Source of the DNA: Acidobacteriaceae bacterium
GTDB taxonomy: Bacteria; Acidobacteriota; Terriglobia; Terriglobales; Acidobacteriaceae
Assembly (NCBI GenBank): GCA_030041305.1
Contig: JASHOC010000034.1
Location: forward strand, 1-60,968
DNA: 60,968 nt
Reading direction: 5' to 3'
Shown here: one piece after another, positions 33,683-44,322 of the stretch
How positions within the stretch are numbered: the stretch's first letter is position 1
How the letters are laid out: each line of letters starts with the position of its first letter
Program-made: the position numbers and the translations under genes
The notes under the pieces: model-generated
What the model was told of the DNA's origin: nothing
The model's database searches: none
The model's input: only the letters and a program-made list of their open reading frames with translations

Positions 33683-34855
33683 ATGAACCACGCCATCACC
33701 AACAGAATCCATCACGTCGGACGATTCAGCGCACGCGGCCCTTGGCTCAAGTCCGCGTTTCTCGGCCTGCTTTTGTCGCTCGCAACCATTTTGACCGCGT
33801 TCACGGCCGGCTGCGGAACCAATCAAGTGTCCACGATGAAAGGCGCCGATCCAGTCACTTCGGTCACGCCGACCATCGACAAAGCCCTTTGGATCGCGAA
33901 CGGAACCAACGTTGTCGAGTATCTTCCCGCGCAGTTGGCGCCCACGTCGACCATGACGGCGCCGCATCTGGCCGTCAATAGCGGAGCCTTCGGCGCCCCG
34001 CAAGGCGTCGTCTTCGACGCCGCCGGCGACCTGTGGGTCATCGATGGCGGCACGGTCTCCACCGGCGGCACAGTGCAGCCCGCGCTTTTTGAGTTCACGC
34101 CGCAGCAACTCTCCATGCTGGGAACCAACAACGCTCCCAATCCCAACGCCACCATCCGGTCCTCGTCCTTCGTTTTCCCCCAGCAGGCGGTGTTCGACGC
34201 CAAGGGCGACCTGTGGGTGAGCGACAATGGCGGCAACGCGGTTTTTGTCTTCACGCCCTCGCAGCTGATGGCCTCCAATCCCAGCGCCGTGCCCAACATC
34301 ACCATCAATTCCGATCCGGCTTTCAACGGTCCGCTGGGCATCACCTTCGACGCCGCGGGAGACCTCTGGATCGCGAATAACGCCAGCACCACCATCTTCG
34401 AATTCCTGGCCGCTCATCTGCCCACCGCCAGCTCCACCGTCACCTTGAACCCCGACGTCACGCTTTCCGATGACGGCAACGGCTCCATTCAGGCGCCGTG
34501 GGCGCTGATCTTCGACAGCAAGGGCGATCTCTTTTCGAGCAACGCCAATTCTCCGAGCACGGTTGTCGAGTTTGCGGCGTCCAGCCTCACCGCTTCCGGC
34601 AGCCCCACGCCCGCCGTCACGTTAAGCCCGGTGATGCAAGGCATGAACGCTACGCTCAGCGCTCCCAACGGTATTGCCTTCGATAACCTCGGCGATCTGG
34701 CCGCCGTCAGCTCAGCCACGCCCTTTGGCGTCGCGTTCTTCGGCCAGACCATGCTCATGGAAGGCGGCGTGAACGATCCAAACCTCCTCATCGTGGGCAA
34801 GGCGACCACCCTGAACGCGCCCGCCGGGTGCAACTTCGGGCCGGTGGTCAACTAA
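33683..34855 (+). CDS. Exported NHL/SMP-30-like repeat lipoprotein
   Basis: 390 residues, GGGAGGGAAAG just before the ATG. The N-terminus has a TM/signal (FLGLLLSLATILTAFTAGCG) whose TAGC is a lipobox, so it is probably lipid-anchored. The rest consists of repeated blades with a D(A/S)xGDLW(V/I) core (FDAAGDLWVID, FDAKGDLWVSD, FDAAGDLWIANN, FDSKGDLFSSN, FDNLGDLAAV), five visible copies spaced 45-65 residues apart, as in NHL-type propellers. It is a likely cell-surface scaffold; ligand unknown. Confidence 0.8.
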   Translation: MNHAITNRIHHVGRFSARGPWLKSAFLGLLLSLATILTAFTAGCGTNQVSTMKGADPVTSVTPTIDKALWIANGTNVVEYLPAQLAPTSTMTAPHLAVNSGAFGAPQGVVFDAAGDLWVIDGGTVSTGGTVQPALFEFTPQQLSMLGTNNAPNPNATIRSSSFVFPQQAVFDAKGDLWVSDNGGNAVFVFTPSQLMASNPSAVPNITINSDPAFNGPLGITFDAAGDLWIANNASTTIFEFLAAHLPTASSTVTLNPDVTLSDDGNGSIQAPWALIFDSKGDLFSSNANSPSTVVEFAASSLTASGSPTPAVTLSPVMQGMNATLSAPNGIAFDNLGDLAAVSSATPFGVAFFGQTMLMEGGVNDPNLLIVGKATTLNAPAGCNFGPVVN

Positions 34856-34962
34856 CGCACGCGGCAACATTTCATCCCGCGCAAAAACATCCGTCGCAAA
34901 CCGCGGGCCTGGGTATCGAACCTGGTATTCAGGCCCTCCTCAATCTCAAAGAGGATACTGCA

Positions 34963-35511
34963 ATGAAAAAGGCTCTCATTACCGCAGCCGCGGCCAAATC
35001 GCTCCTGATCGCCTCCGCCTTGCTCCCGTTCCTCGGGAGCTCAACCAAAACCCAGGCGCAGGCCTGGAACCATACAGACTCCTTGACCGCCGAACTGTTT
35101 TCCCTGAATCAGGTTCCTGCTGTGCTGGCAAATAGCCACGGGAATTTCCGGGCGCAGATTAACCAGGACGGAACCATCTCTTTCGAGCTGTCCTACGCAG
35201 ATATGAGCAGCGCCGTAACACAGGCGCACATTCATTTTGGCGCCGGCAAAACCAACGGCGGAGTCGTTGTATTTCTTTGCGGCGGCCCGAAGCCGGCTTG
35301 CCCCGCATCCGGAACCGTGACCGGAACGCTCACGGCGGCAGACGTAAGCGTTCTTCCGGCCACGAATAGCGATTCCGTGATTCCACAGGGCATCGCGCCC
35401 GGAGACCTGGCCGGCTTAATCACTGCCATCCGTACCGGGAACGCCTATGTCAACGTACATACCGAAGCGTTCCCCTCCGGAGAAATCCGCGGGCAGGTTC
35501 AGGTCCGCTGA
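34963..35511 (+). CDS. Exported CHRD-domain protein
   Basis: 182 residues from the ATG at 34963 (AAAGAGG upstream). A signal peptide is followed by a CHRD domain over most of the mature protein: AELFSLNQVPAVLANSHGNF, then FELSYADMSSAVTQAHIHFG and a final VNVHTEAFPSGEIRGQV block. CHRD domains are found in bacterial exported proteins and in chordin; function in bacteria is unknown. It is 107 bp after the NHL protein on the same strand, and the 117-bp element follows 8 bp after its stop. Confidence 0.88.
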   Translation: MKKALITAAAAKSLLIASALLPFLGSSTKTQAQAWNHTDSLTAELFSLNQVPAVLANSHGNFRAQINQDGTISFELSYADMSSAVTQAHIHFGAGKTNGGVVVFLCGGPKPACPASGTVTGTLTAADVSVLPATNSDSVIPQGIAPGDLAGLITAIRTGNAYVNVHTEAFPSGEIRGQVQVR

Positions 35512-35519
35512 TTGCTGCC

Positions 35520-35636
35520 TATAGCGGTTCTCCAATTGGTGTAGAGCAGAACCTCGAACGTTGAGTGGCGTTTTTCCCAAGAAAACGCCACCCGGCACGC
35601 CCCTCAAAACTTCACGGGAATTGGAGAACCGCCGTA
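35520..35636 (+). mobile_element. 117-bp MITE-like element, copy 2
   Basis: It has the same sequence as the unit at 21211 in opposite orientation. It begins TATAGCGGTTCTCCAATT and ends AATTGGAGAACCGCCGTA, with the central palindrome TGGCGTTTTTCCC / AAGAAAACGCCA. It is inserted 8 bp after the CHRD gene, where it could act as a transcription terminator. Confidence 0.9.
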
Positions 35637-36061
35637 ATGGCCGACCACCCCATCCTTGCCTTCCGTTTCGCGCGGCAAGGATGGGCGCAGGGCGCAGCAG
35701 ACTCAGCCAGGTGCCCGGCCGGACTCGCCCGCATCCCCAACCCTCGGTTCAAATACCCACCTCAAATCCGCCTTCCCTGCTTCGACAAACTTCTCCTCAT
35801 TCGCGACCGCGAAATAACCACCCTCCAGGGCCGCATCCATATTCCCGGCAGGACCCATCTTCTCGGCGAAAGCCGACGCCCGATGCGCGGCTCGGCCACT
35901 GCGAGGGTTGCTCTCGTGCGCAGAGCGAACGCCTGTTTGCATTGAGCCAAAGGGTGGAGAGCGCCGCAGCCATGGCCGGGGCCGCCGCGTGCGCCCGGTT
36001 GCGTCTATATTCAGAGTATCCGGGCCTCGCGCGCATCCAGCGGCCGCCCGGTTTCAGCAGC
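35637..36061. other. 425-bp stretch between the repeat and the second kinase
   Basis: No convincing gene. A frame open from 35637 to 35944 has no recognisable domain or ribosome-binding site. The kinase frame is open throughout upstream but shows no conserved residues before 36062. Confidence 0.35.
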
Positions 36062-37162
36062 ATGGTCATCGAGCAGGGACAGAGAATCGGCGATTACGAG
36101 GTCGTCGCCAAACTGGGCGCGGGCGGTCTCGGTGTCGTTTACGAAGTCCAGCACCTCATTTCTCAGCGCCGCGAGGCGATGAAGATTCTTCTCCCCGACC
36201 AGACCGATACGCCGGAAATGGTGGAGCGCTTCCGGCGCGAGGTCCAGACGCTGGCGGCGCTGAACCACGTGAACATCGCCACCCTGCATACCGCGTTTTA
36301 CTACGAAAATCAACTCGCCATGGTGATGGAGTTGATCCACGGAGAGACGCTGCGCGACCGGCGTCTGAAAGCGGCCATTGCCCTGCCGCAAGCTCTCGCT
36401 ATCATGAGCCAGGTCCTGCGCGCGCTGGTCTACGCGCACGGCCTCGGCGTGGTGCATCGCGACATCAAGCCCTCGAACATCATGATCACCCAAGAGGGGG
36501 TGGTGAAGCTGCTCGACTTCGGCATTGCCGTCACCAATCAGGCCACTCACTTGACGCGCGCTGGATTCCTGGTGGGCTCTCTCGACTACATGTCGCCGGA
36601 ACAGGTGAACGGGGGCCGGGCGACAGCGCGCTCCGATCTCTACTCGGTGGGCGTGACGCTCTACGAACTGCTGACGGGACGCCTTCCCATCACCGGAACC
36701 ACGCCCTATGAAGTCATGATGGGCCATTTGCAGCAGATTCCTCCGCCTCCTCACGAATTGGTTGCGGAGGTTCCCGCCGCGCTCTCCCATGCGGTGGTGC
36801 GCGCCTTGGCGAAAGATCCCGATCAGCGATTCGCAGCCGCCGAGGAATTTCTTCAGGCGATTGACCCGGGTGCGGTCCGGCCGACGCAGCCAGTCGCCGT
36901 TCGATCCGCCGCCCCGGTCACCCCACTGAGCGGCCCGGCCGCATCGCCCGAGCGGAAGTCCGGTTCGGGCAGCGGCTTTCAAAGCCTGCCTCTGGAGGAG
37001 ATCAGCCGTAAACTTGCAGTGTATATTGGCCCGGTGGCCAAATTTGTGGTCAAAAAGCTGGCTGCACAATCGGACGATTTGGACACCATCTATCGCGAGG
37101 CCGCCAAACAAATTGCCTCCGACGCCGACCGCGCCGCCTTCCTGCGCTCCAGGCGTCAATAG
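36062..37162 (+). CDS. Ser/Thr protein kinase (short, soluble)
   Basis: 366 residues from the ATG at 36062, chosen because homology to kinases starts at IGDYEVVAKLGAGGLGVVY. Key motifs: LGAGGLGVVYEV, AMKILL, HRDIKPSN, DFGIAV, YMSPEQ, and DLYSVGVTLYELLTGRLPI. There is no TM helix. A 100-residue tail after the kinase is Pro/Ser-rich, then helical (ISRKLAVYIGPVAKFVVKKLAAQ... DAAFLRSRRQ), reminiscent of the FHA-independent tail in Acidobacteria/cyanobacteria kinases. Its TAG stop at 37160 lies within the TA border of a MITE-like insertion. A membrane-bound haem-motif sensor lies convergently downstream. Confidence 0.85.
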   Translation: MVIEQGQRIGDYEVVAKLGAGGLGVVYEVQHLISQRREAMKILLPDQTDTPEMVERFRREVQTLAALNHVNIATLHTAFYYENQLAMVMELIHGETLRDRRLKAAIALPQALAIMSQVLRALVYAHGLGVVHRDIKPSNIMITQEGVVKLLDFGIAVTNQATHLTRAGFLVGSLDYMSPEQVNGGRATARSDLYSVGVTLYELLTGRLPITGTTPYEVMMGHLQQIPPPPHELVAEVPAALSHAVVRALAKDPDQRFAAAEEFLQAIDPGAVRPTQPVAVRSAAPVTPLSGPAASPERKSGSGSGFQSLPLEEISRKLAVYIGPVAKFVVKKLAAQSDDLDTIYREAAKQIASDADRAAFLRSRRQ

Positions 37163-37276
37163 TGCGTTTTCAATTCGAATTTTGCTGTCGCGGCATTGTG
37201 GAACATGGCGTTTCCTCAAGGAAAACGCCACTCAAGTTCCTGGTTTTCGCAGAAAGCAGAATCGAAAACGCAATAG
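37160..37276. mobile_element. Diverged relative of the 117-bp element
   Basis: About 115 bp bounded by TA and imperfect terminal inverted repeats (GTGCGTTTTCAATTC on the left; GAATCGAAAACGCAA on the right). The core, GGCGTTTCCTC / AAGGAAAACGCC followed by ACTCAAGTTC, matches the 117-bp family core (AAAACGCCACTCAACGTTC). So length, TA borders and core agree while the tips differ. The kinase stop codon TAG (37160-37162) is shared with the element edge. Confidence 0.65.
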
Positions 37277-37282
37277 CTCGGT

Positions 37283-38158
37283 TCAACTATTCAGCATCTC
37301 GAAGGCCTTGATCAAACTCGTGTGCATGCGGTTGAACGAGGCCGTGACTTCGGCGATCTCGTCTTTGCCCTTGATTTCGAGCGGCGGCATATCGATTTCG
37401 CCCTTGCTGATCAAATCGGCGTTTTTCGACACCCGCCGCAATGGCCGCACTACGATGCTATAGACCGCCGCGTCGATCAGCAAAATCGTCAGCAGAAAGA
37501 TGGCGCCCAGGCTGATGAGGAGGTTGCGGAAGCCCGTGTTCGCCATGGCGATAGACACCGACATGGGCACGGAGACGATCTGCGCGCCCACGATCTCGTT
37601 GGGCTGCCATCCGAAGCCGTGGTCGCGGCCGTAGTGGCGGATCATCGCGCGGGGCGCGATCGACGGCTCGCTGTGGCACTCCAGACATCCTGGCGCAGCA
37701 ACAATCGGATCGGCCACGTAGAGCTGGGGGCCGACCGGCGTGCTCCGCTCCCCCACTTCCTCGGTCTGCTTGGGGTTATTGCGGAAGTAATTGATGAGGT
37801 CGGCTTCGAATTGCGTGGCCCGGTCGTCCAGGTTGGTCGGGTTCAGCGCGGCTTCGCGCAGCGTGTAGTCCGGGTGCGAGGTGCGCAAGAACTTAAACGT
37901 CGTGCCGGCCGCATAAAAGGGAATGGTTTGCGGCAGGAAATCGTCGGCGTGCTGGGGCGTATTTTCCAGGATAGGGCTGATTTGCTGATCCGTGTAATCC
38001 TTGGTGGCGCTGGCGCTGGCCGACATCAGCTCTGCCTGCTCAAGCACTTGCTGCCGTGCGCTCTCCATCAAAAAACGGCGCGCGTTCCAGGCGATCAGGA
38101 ACATGCCCAGCCCGAACACCACGATCAGCACCAGGTTGAACTTGGCAAGCAGCTTCAC
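37283..38158 (-). CDS. Membrane-bound c-type haem sensor (Tll0287/DUF3365-like) with HAMP
   Basis: 291 residues. TM1 at 8-28 (NLVLIVVFGLGMFLIAWNA), a periplasmic domain of about 150 residues containing CLECH (haem-attachment motif) at about 156-160, TM2 at 209-232, then a HAMP linker (RPLRRVSKNADLISKGEIDMPPLEIKGKDEIAEVTASFNRM). The domain resembles the Tll0287-like haem-containing sensor family. There is no attached output domain, so it must signal through another protein; the kinase convergently encoded at 36062 is a candidate. Confidence 0.8.
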   Translation of the reverse strand: MKLLAKFNLVLIVVFGLGMFLIAWNARRFLMESARQQVLEQAELMSASASATKDYTDQQISPILENTPQHADDFLPQTIPFYAAGTTFKFLRTSHPDYTLREAALNPTNLDDRATQFEADLINYFRNNPKQTEEVGERSTPVGPQLYVADPIVAAPGCLECHSEPSIAPRAMIRHYGRDHGFGWQPNEIVGAQIVSVPMSVSIAMANTGFRNLLISLGAIFLLTILLIDAAVYSIVVRPLRRVSKNADLISKGEIDMPPLEIKGKDEIAEVTASFNRMHTSLIKAFEMLNS

Positions 38159-38316
38159 TTTTCCCTCCCCGCGAAATCATCATATCCCGCGGGGCCATCG
38201 GGAACGACGGCCATCGCCGGTCCCAGCGCGAGGTTGCGTCGGCGCGGTTTTACAACTGCCAAAGAGGCGTCAGACTCCTTCGCCGCTGCGCCTGAGCGAA
38301 ATCAAGCCCAACACCC

Positions 38317-39594
<1,278 letters not shown>

Positions 39595-39758
39595 GGTGTT
39601 TCTCTCATTCTTTCTGTTGCCGTTTTGCAAGCGGTTCGTTGCCTTGACCTCGCCGCGAGTGCTCGGCAAGCTCAAACCTTTGTGAGTCTAGGCTGAGCGC
39701 GACATCGCGTCAAGACCCAATCGCCGGGGTTACCATTGAGCTCCGGCTTCCAAAAGCC

Positions 39759-42695
39759 TTACAGCACCCTCGCTAGCCATTTGCCGGTATGCGACAAAAG
39801 ATTGCCCGCGATCTCCTCCGGCGGTCCTTCCGCGACAATGCGCCCGCCGCCTTCTCCCCCCTCGGGCCCCAGATCGATCACCCAATCGGCGCTCTTGATC
39901 ACGTCCAGGTTGTGTTCGATCACGATCAGCGAACCGCCCCCGTCGATCAGCTTTTTGAACGCCGTCAGCAGCTTCGACACGTCGTCGAAATGCAGGCCCG
40001 TGGTGGGCTCGTCGAGGATATACAGAACGCGGCTGGTTTGCGACGGCTTGGCCGAAGCGTTGACGGCGCGCACCGCCGCCAGGTGCGCGGCCAGCTTCAC
40101 GCGCTGCGCCTCGCCGCCGGAAAGCGTGGTGGCCGACTGGCCCAGCCGCAAATAGCCCAGCCCGATCTCATCCAGAACCGCAAGCTTTTCCAGCAGCTTG
40201 GGATGGCCGGCAAAGAAGCGCAATGCCTCCTTCACCGTCATCTGCAACACTTCGTGAATGTTCTTGCCCTTGTAGCGGACCTCGAGAATGCGCGCCTGGT
40301 AGCGGGTGCCGTTGCAATCCTCGCAAGGCAGTTCCACGTCGGCCAAAAACTGCATTTCCACGGTGACGGTGCCGTCGCCCTCGCAGGTGTTGCAGCGGCC
40401 GCCCGGCACGTTGAACGAGAAATGCCCCGGCGTGAGCCCCAGCCGCTTGGCGTCGGGTTGCGCCGCGAACAGCTCGCGAATCAGGTCGAAGGCTTTGACG
40501 TAGGTGACCGGGTTGGAGCGCGGCGTGCGCCCGATCGGCGTCTGATCCACCAGCACCACGTCGTTCAGCCGCTCCACGCCCGTCAACGACGCAAAAGCGC
40601 CCCCTGGCTCCGCGCCATCGGCCTGGCCCAGCGCCCGCGCCACGGCGTGATACAGCACCTGGTGCACCAGCGTCGATTTGCCCGAACCTGAAACCCCGGT
40701 GATCACCACCAGCATGCCCAGCGGAATTTCGACATCCAGACCACGCAGATTGTTGGCCCGCGCGCCCCGCAACCCCAGCCGTTCACGCCCCGGTTCGCGC
40801 CGCCGCGTGGGCACGGGAATCGAAATCTTGCCCGAGAGATAGCGCCCGGTCAGGGAATTTGGGTTGGCTTCAATCTCCGCCAGCACTCCATCCCCCAGAA
40901 GTTTCCCGCCAAATTCGCCCGCGCCAGGGCCGAGGTCGAGCAGGTGGTCGGCCGCGCGCAAAATGTCGGCGTCGTGCTCCACCACCAAAATCGTGTTGCC
41001 CAAGTCGCGCAGTTCTTCCAATATGTGAATCAGCCGCGCCGTGTCGCGCGTGTGCAACCCGATCGAAGGCTCGTCGAGCACGTAGAGCGCGCCCACCAGC
41101 CGCGAGCCCAGCGACGTCGCCAATTGAATGCGCTGCGCCTCGCCCCCCGAGAGCGTCGACGCCAGCCGGTCCAGGGTCAGGTATTCAAGCCCCACCGCAT
41201 CCAGAAAGCTCAACCGCTGCCGCACTTCCTCGAGAATCGGCCCGGCAATCTCTTCCTGCATGGAGGTCAGCTTCAGCGCGTCAAAAAAATCCTTCGCCTG
41301 GGCAATGGTCATCGCTGTCGCCTGGCAAATATTTTTGCCGCCCGTCGCTCCGCCGCCCAGGCGCACCGCCCGCGCCTCGGCCCGCAACCGCTGCCCCCGG
41401 CAATCGGGACATTCCGCGTAACCGCGATATTTGCTCAGCATCACGCGCACGTGGAGCTTGTACTTCTTGCGCTCCATCTGCTCGAAAAATCCGTAAACGC
41501 CCGGAAAGCTGCCCTTGCCGCGCAGGACAATTTCACGCTCGCCCTCGGAAAGTTCCCGCCAAGGCGCGTCGAGCCGGAAGCCCTGCATGCCGGCCTGCTT
41601 CTTCATTTCGTTCCACCAGCCGCGGTATTTAGGCCGGTTCCATGGGTCAATGGCCCCGTTGTTCAGGGTCAATTCCTTATCCGGAATCACCAGGTTCAGA
41701 TCGTAGTCCACGGTGTTGCCGAAGCCCTGGCACCGCGGGCAGGCGCCGAACGGGTTGTTGAAACTGAACAGGCGCGGCTCCGGCTCACGGCCCGGGCGAT
41801 GGCAGTTCCGGCATTCATACGCGCCGCTGAAGCGCAGTCGGCGGCGTTCGGCCTCGTCGTCGCGGGGAGCCTCCTCGAACACCACTTCGCCCGCCTCGCG
41901 ATAGGCCGTCTCCGCCGCGTCCACAATGCGCGAGCGGTTCTCCGCGCTCACCACAATTCTGTCCAGAAGCACAAACAGCGGGGCCGAAAAATCCACGTCG
42001 AGCAGCGATTCCGGAGTAGAAAACTCGAAGATCTTGCCTTGCTGCCAAAGCCGGTTGAACCCGCCGGTGCGCAGTTCGGTCAGCCGCGCCTTCAAAGCGG
42101 CCGTGTGCGGCGAATCGCCGCCGTTTGCGGGAGGCCGGGGCTGGGCGCCGGAGCGCGCGGCGCGTGCTGGTTTGGCCTCTGCCTTACGGGTCGCATCCTC
42201 CGCCGGCGTCGCCGTCATCACCGGGAAAAGCACATTCAGCCGTACCCCGTCGCCCAGCGCCAGAATGGCTTCCGCCACTTCGTCCACCGAGTCGCGCTTC
42301 ACCAGGCCGTCGCAGGCCACGCAGTGCACCGTCCCGCAGCGCGCATACAGCAGCCGCAGGTAATCGTAAATCTCCGTGGCCGTGGCCACCGTGGAGCGAG
42401 GATTGCGCGTGGTGTTTTTTTGCTTGATGGCGATGGCCGGCGCCAGGCCATCAATTTCATCCACATCCGGCTTCTCGATACGTTCCAAAAACTGCCGCGC
42501 ATAGGCGGAAAGCGACTCCACGTAGCGCCGCTGCCCTTCGGCGTAAATGGTGTCGAAGGCCAGCGAACTCTTTCCCGAGCCCGACACACCGCTGATCACC
42601 GTCAGCTTGCCGTGCGGAATCTCGCAGGAAATGTCCTTCAGGTTGTGTGTCCGCGCGCCGCGGATGGTGATGAATTCGTTCAAGCGCAAGTGCAC
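39759..42695 (-). CDS. uvrA: Excinuclease ABC subunit A
   Basis: 978 residues, somewhat above the usual ~940, with a GTG start at 42695. Walker A motifs are GVSGSGKSSL near 35 and GVSGSGKSTL in the second half; ABC signatures are TLSGGEAQRIQLAT and TLSGGEAQRVKLA. Zinc modules are CRNCHRP...CPRCQG, CPDCRGQR and CNTCEGD...CEDCNG. An Ala/Pro/Arg-rich insertion of about 40 residues (about 163-205, ATPAEDATRKAEAKP...) interrupts the first-domain loop that normally contacts UvrB, explaining the extra length. It performs damage recognition in nucleotide excision repair. Confidence 0.96.
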   Translation of the reverse strand: MHLRLNEFITIRGARTHNLKDISCEIPHGKLTVISGVSGSGKSSLAFDTIYAEGQRRYVESLSAYARQFLERIEKPDVDEIDGLAPAIAIKQKNTTRNPRSTVATATEIYDYLRLLYARCGTVHCVACDGLVKRDSVDEVAEAILALGDGVRLNVLFPVMTATPAEDATRKAEAKPARAARSGAQPRPPANGGDSPHTAALKARLTELRTGGFNRLWQQGKIFEFSTPESLLDVDFSAPLFVLLDRIVVSAENRSRIVDAAETAYREAGEVVFEEAPRDDEAERRRLRFSGAYECRNCHRPGREPEPRLFSFNNPFGACPRCQGFGNTVDYDLNLVIPDKELTLNNGAIDPWNRPKYRGWWNEMKKQAGMQGFRLDAPWRELSEGEREIVLRGKGSFPGVYGFFEQMERKKYKLHVRVMLSKYRGYAECPDCRGQRLRAEARAVRLGGGATGGKNICQATAMTIAQAKDFFDALKLTSMQEEIAGPILEEVRQRLSFLDAVGLEYLTLDRLASTLSGGEAQRIQLATSLGSRLVGALYVLDEPSIGLHTRDTARLIHILEELRDLGNTILVVEHDADILRAADHLLDLGPGAGEFGGKLLGDGVLAEIEANPNSLTGRYLSGKISIPVPTRRREPGRERLGLRGARANNLRGLDVEIPLGMLVVITGVSGSGKSTLVHQVLYHAVARALGQADGAEPGGAFASLTGVERLNDVVLVDQTPIGRTPRSNPVTYVKAFDLIRELFAAQPDAKRLGLTPGHFSFNVPGGRCNTCEGDGTVTVEMQFLADVELPCEDCNGTRYQARILEVRYKGKNIHEVLQMTVKEALRFFAGHPKLLEKLAVLDEIGLGYLRLGQSATTLSGGEAQRVKLAAHLAAVRAVNASAKPSQTSRVLYILDEPTTGLHFDDVSKLLTAFKKLIDGGGSLIVIEHNLDVIKSADWVIDLGPEGGEGGGRIVAEGPPEEIAGNLLSHTGKWLARVL

Positions 42696-43035
42696 CGGGG
42701 CGGATTTCGGCCCGCCGCCTCCCTGTCGCCTTTACCGGCCTAAGGGCGCAACCAGCCATCTTTCATTATAAATTCCACCGCAAGAAGGCTTCATCCACCG
42801 GGTGTGACAGGGGTACGCCCGCCCAACCCCCGCCATCCGGCTCGCTCAAAGGCTTGTGACCTTCTCAATCCCGGCAGGTGGCCGGGCTCCCGGGGTGCGA
42901 ATCAGCCAAAACACTTGGGTGCCCCCAGATCTCGATTTTGCGACCTGGGAAACCACAATGCACAAGCGCCCATTCACTCACTCCGAGACCTGACTCCGCC
43001 AGTCCCGCTAGTTCCGGTAACTCCGCTAACTCCGC
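42696..43035. other. 340-bp intergenic with short tandem words
   Basis: No gene is supported. The right half carries tandem TCCGCTAAC/TCCGGTAAC words at about 43007-43035, the same word family as at 10727-10840. A possible hairpin was not identified. Confidence 0.4.
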
Positions 43036-44226
43036 TCACGCGTAGCTGCTCACTGCGGACAACCGGCTCCCTCGTTCCGCCGCAACCCGCTCCACGTAGC
43101 CGCTTGCCCGCAGCGCTTCCAGCGGATCCACCGGCAGCCCGCGCGCCTGCCGCCACGTGTGGAGCAGCGGCCGCACGTCGCGCCAGAAAGCCCCGCGGAA
43201 CAGCTCCTCCGCGGCCACAAGCTCGCAGCGTTGCTGCAACCGCGCCAATTCCTCGCGATCGATCAGCGCCGCCTTCAGATACAACTCCTGCGCCGTCGCC
43301 ACGGTCTGCACCATCGCCTCGATTTTGCCCTTCAAATTGTGGCTTTGGTCGATCATATAGGCCACGTCGAGCCTCAGACCGTCGGCGGCCGCGGCGTGCA
43401 ACTCGTGAAAGATGCGGAAAATCTGGTAAGGATCGATCGAGCCCAGCGTCAGATCGTCGTCGGCGTAGCGGCGGTCATTGAAATGAAAGCCGCCCAGTTT
43501 CCCGGTGTGCAGCAGCCACGCCACAATCTGCTCGATGTTCTGTGCGGCGTAATGATGCCCCGTATCCACCAAAACCCGCGCTTGCGGTCCGGCCTGCTGC
43601 GCTAAGTGCGACGCCATGCCCCAGTCGGCGATATCGGTGTGATAAAAGGCCGGTTCGAAAGGCTTATATTCCACCAGCAGCCGTTGATGCGACCCCATGT
43701 GATCGTGGCAAAGCCGCAATGCCTCTTCCAGCCATCCAATGCGTTTGCGCATGCTCTGCGTTCCCGGGTAATTCGACCCGTCCGCCAGCCACAGCGAAAC
43801 ATCGCGCGCGCCCAGCGCCTTGCCAATCTCGATCGAATCCAGCATGTGCTGGAGCGCCTGCCCGCGAATATCCGCCGACGGATTGCACAGCGACCCGTAC
43901 TTGTATTCCTGGTCCTGAAACAGGTTCGGATTGATCGACCCCGAGCGCACGCCGAACCGCCGCTCCAGTTCTTTCACCGCCGGCGCGTCGTCGAGACCGT
44001 TGGGCAAATCCCAGAGCACGTGCAGCGCCAGCGTGGGCGTGACGCCGGTAAGGTTGTTCACTTCGGCCGCGTCGGCAAACTTTTCTTCGATGGTCGAGGC
44101 CGCCGCTGCCTGCGCAAATTTGCCGAACCGCGTGCCCGTGTTCGCGAAACCCCACGAAGGAATCTCGATCTGGAACGCTTCCAGCGCCTGAACAGCCCGA
44201 TCGTAAATAACAGAATCCGATAGCAT
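43036..44226 (-). CDS. L-rhamnose isomerase-like sugar isomerase (RhaI type)
   Basis: 396 residues. It is a xylose-isomerase-like TIM barrel: DVSLWLADGSNYPGTQSMRKR, LVEYKPFEPAFYHTDIADWG with a metal-ligand Glu, LVDTGHHYAAQNIEQIVA with Asp and His, and GGFHFNDRRYADDDLTLGSIDPY. These are hallmarks of the type II L-rhamnose isomerase family. It interconverts L-rhamnose and L-rhamnulose, or other aldose-ketose pairs. No rhamnose kinase or aldolase lies within the window, so the natural substrate remains inferred. Confidence 0.8.
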   Translation of the reverse strand: MLSDSVIYDRAVQALEAFQIEIPSWGFANTGTRFGKFAQAAAASTIEEKFADAAEVNNLTGVTPTLALHVLWDLPNGLDDAPAVKELERRFGVRSGSINPNLFQDQEYKYGSLCNPSADIRGQALQHMLDSIEIGKALGARDVSLWLADGSNYPGTQSMRKRIGWLEEALRLCHDHMGSHQRLLVEYKPFEPAFYHTDIADWGMASHLAQQAGPQARVLVDTGHHYAAQNIEQIVAWLLHTGKLGGFHFNDRRYADDDLTLGSIDPYQIFRIFHELHAAAADGLRLDVAYMIDQSHNLKGKIEAMVQTVATAQELYLKAALIDREELARLQQRCELVAAEELFRGAFWRDVRPLLHTWRQARGLPVDPLEALRASGYVERVAAERGSRLSAVSSYA

Positions 44227-44322
44227 CGTTACCCTCCCTTCGCCGCTCGCGTCTGAGATTTACTTGTCGGTGCTGAGTTTGCCAGCGACAGCGGCCGAAC
44301 CGCGCGAAATGTAATACCGAAA

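Noticed and set aside
40944..42743. Plus-strand open frame of 599 codons opposite uvrA
   Set aside because: Arg/His/Ala-rich antisense frame with no domain; uvrA is certain.
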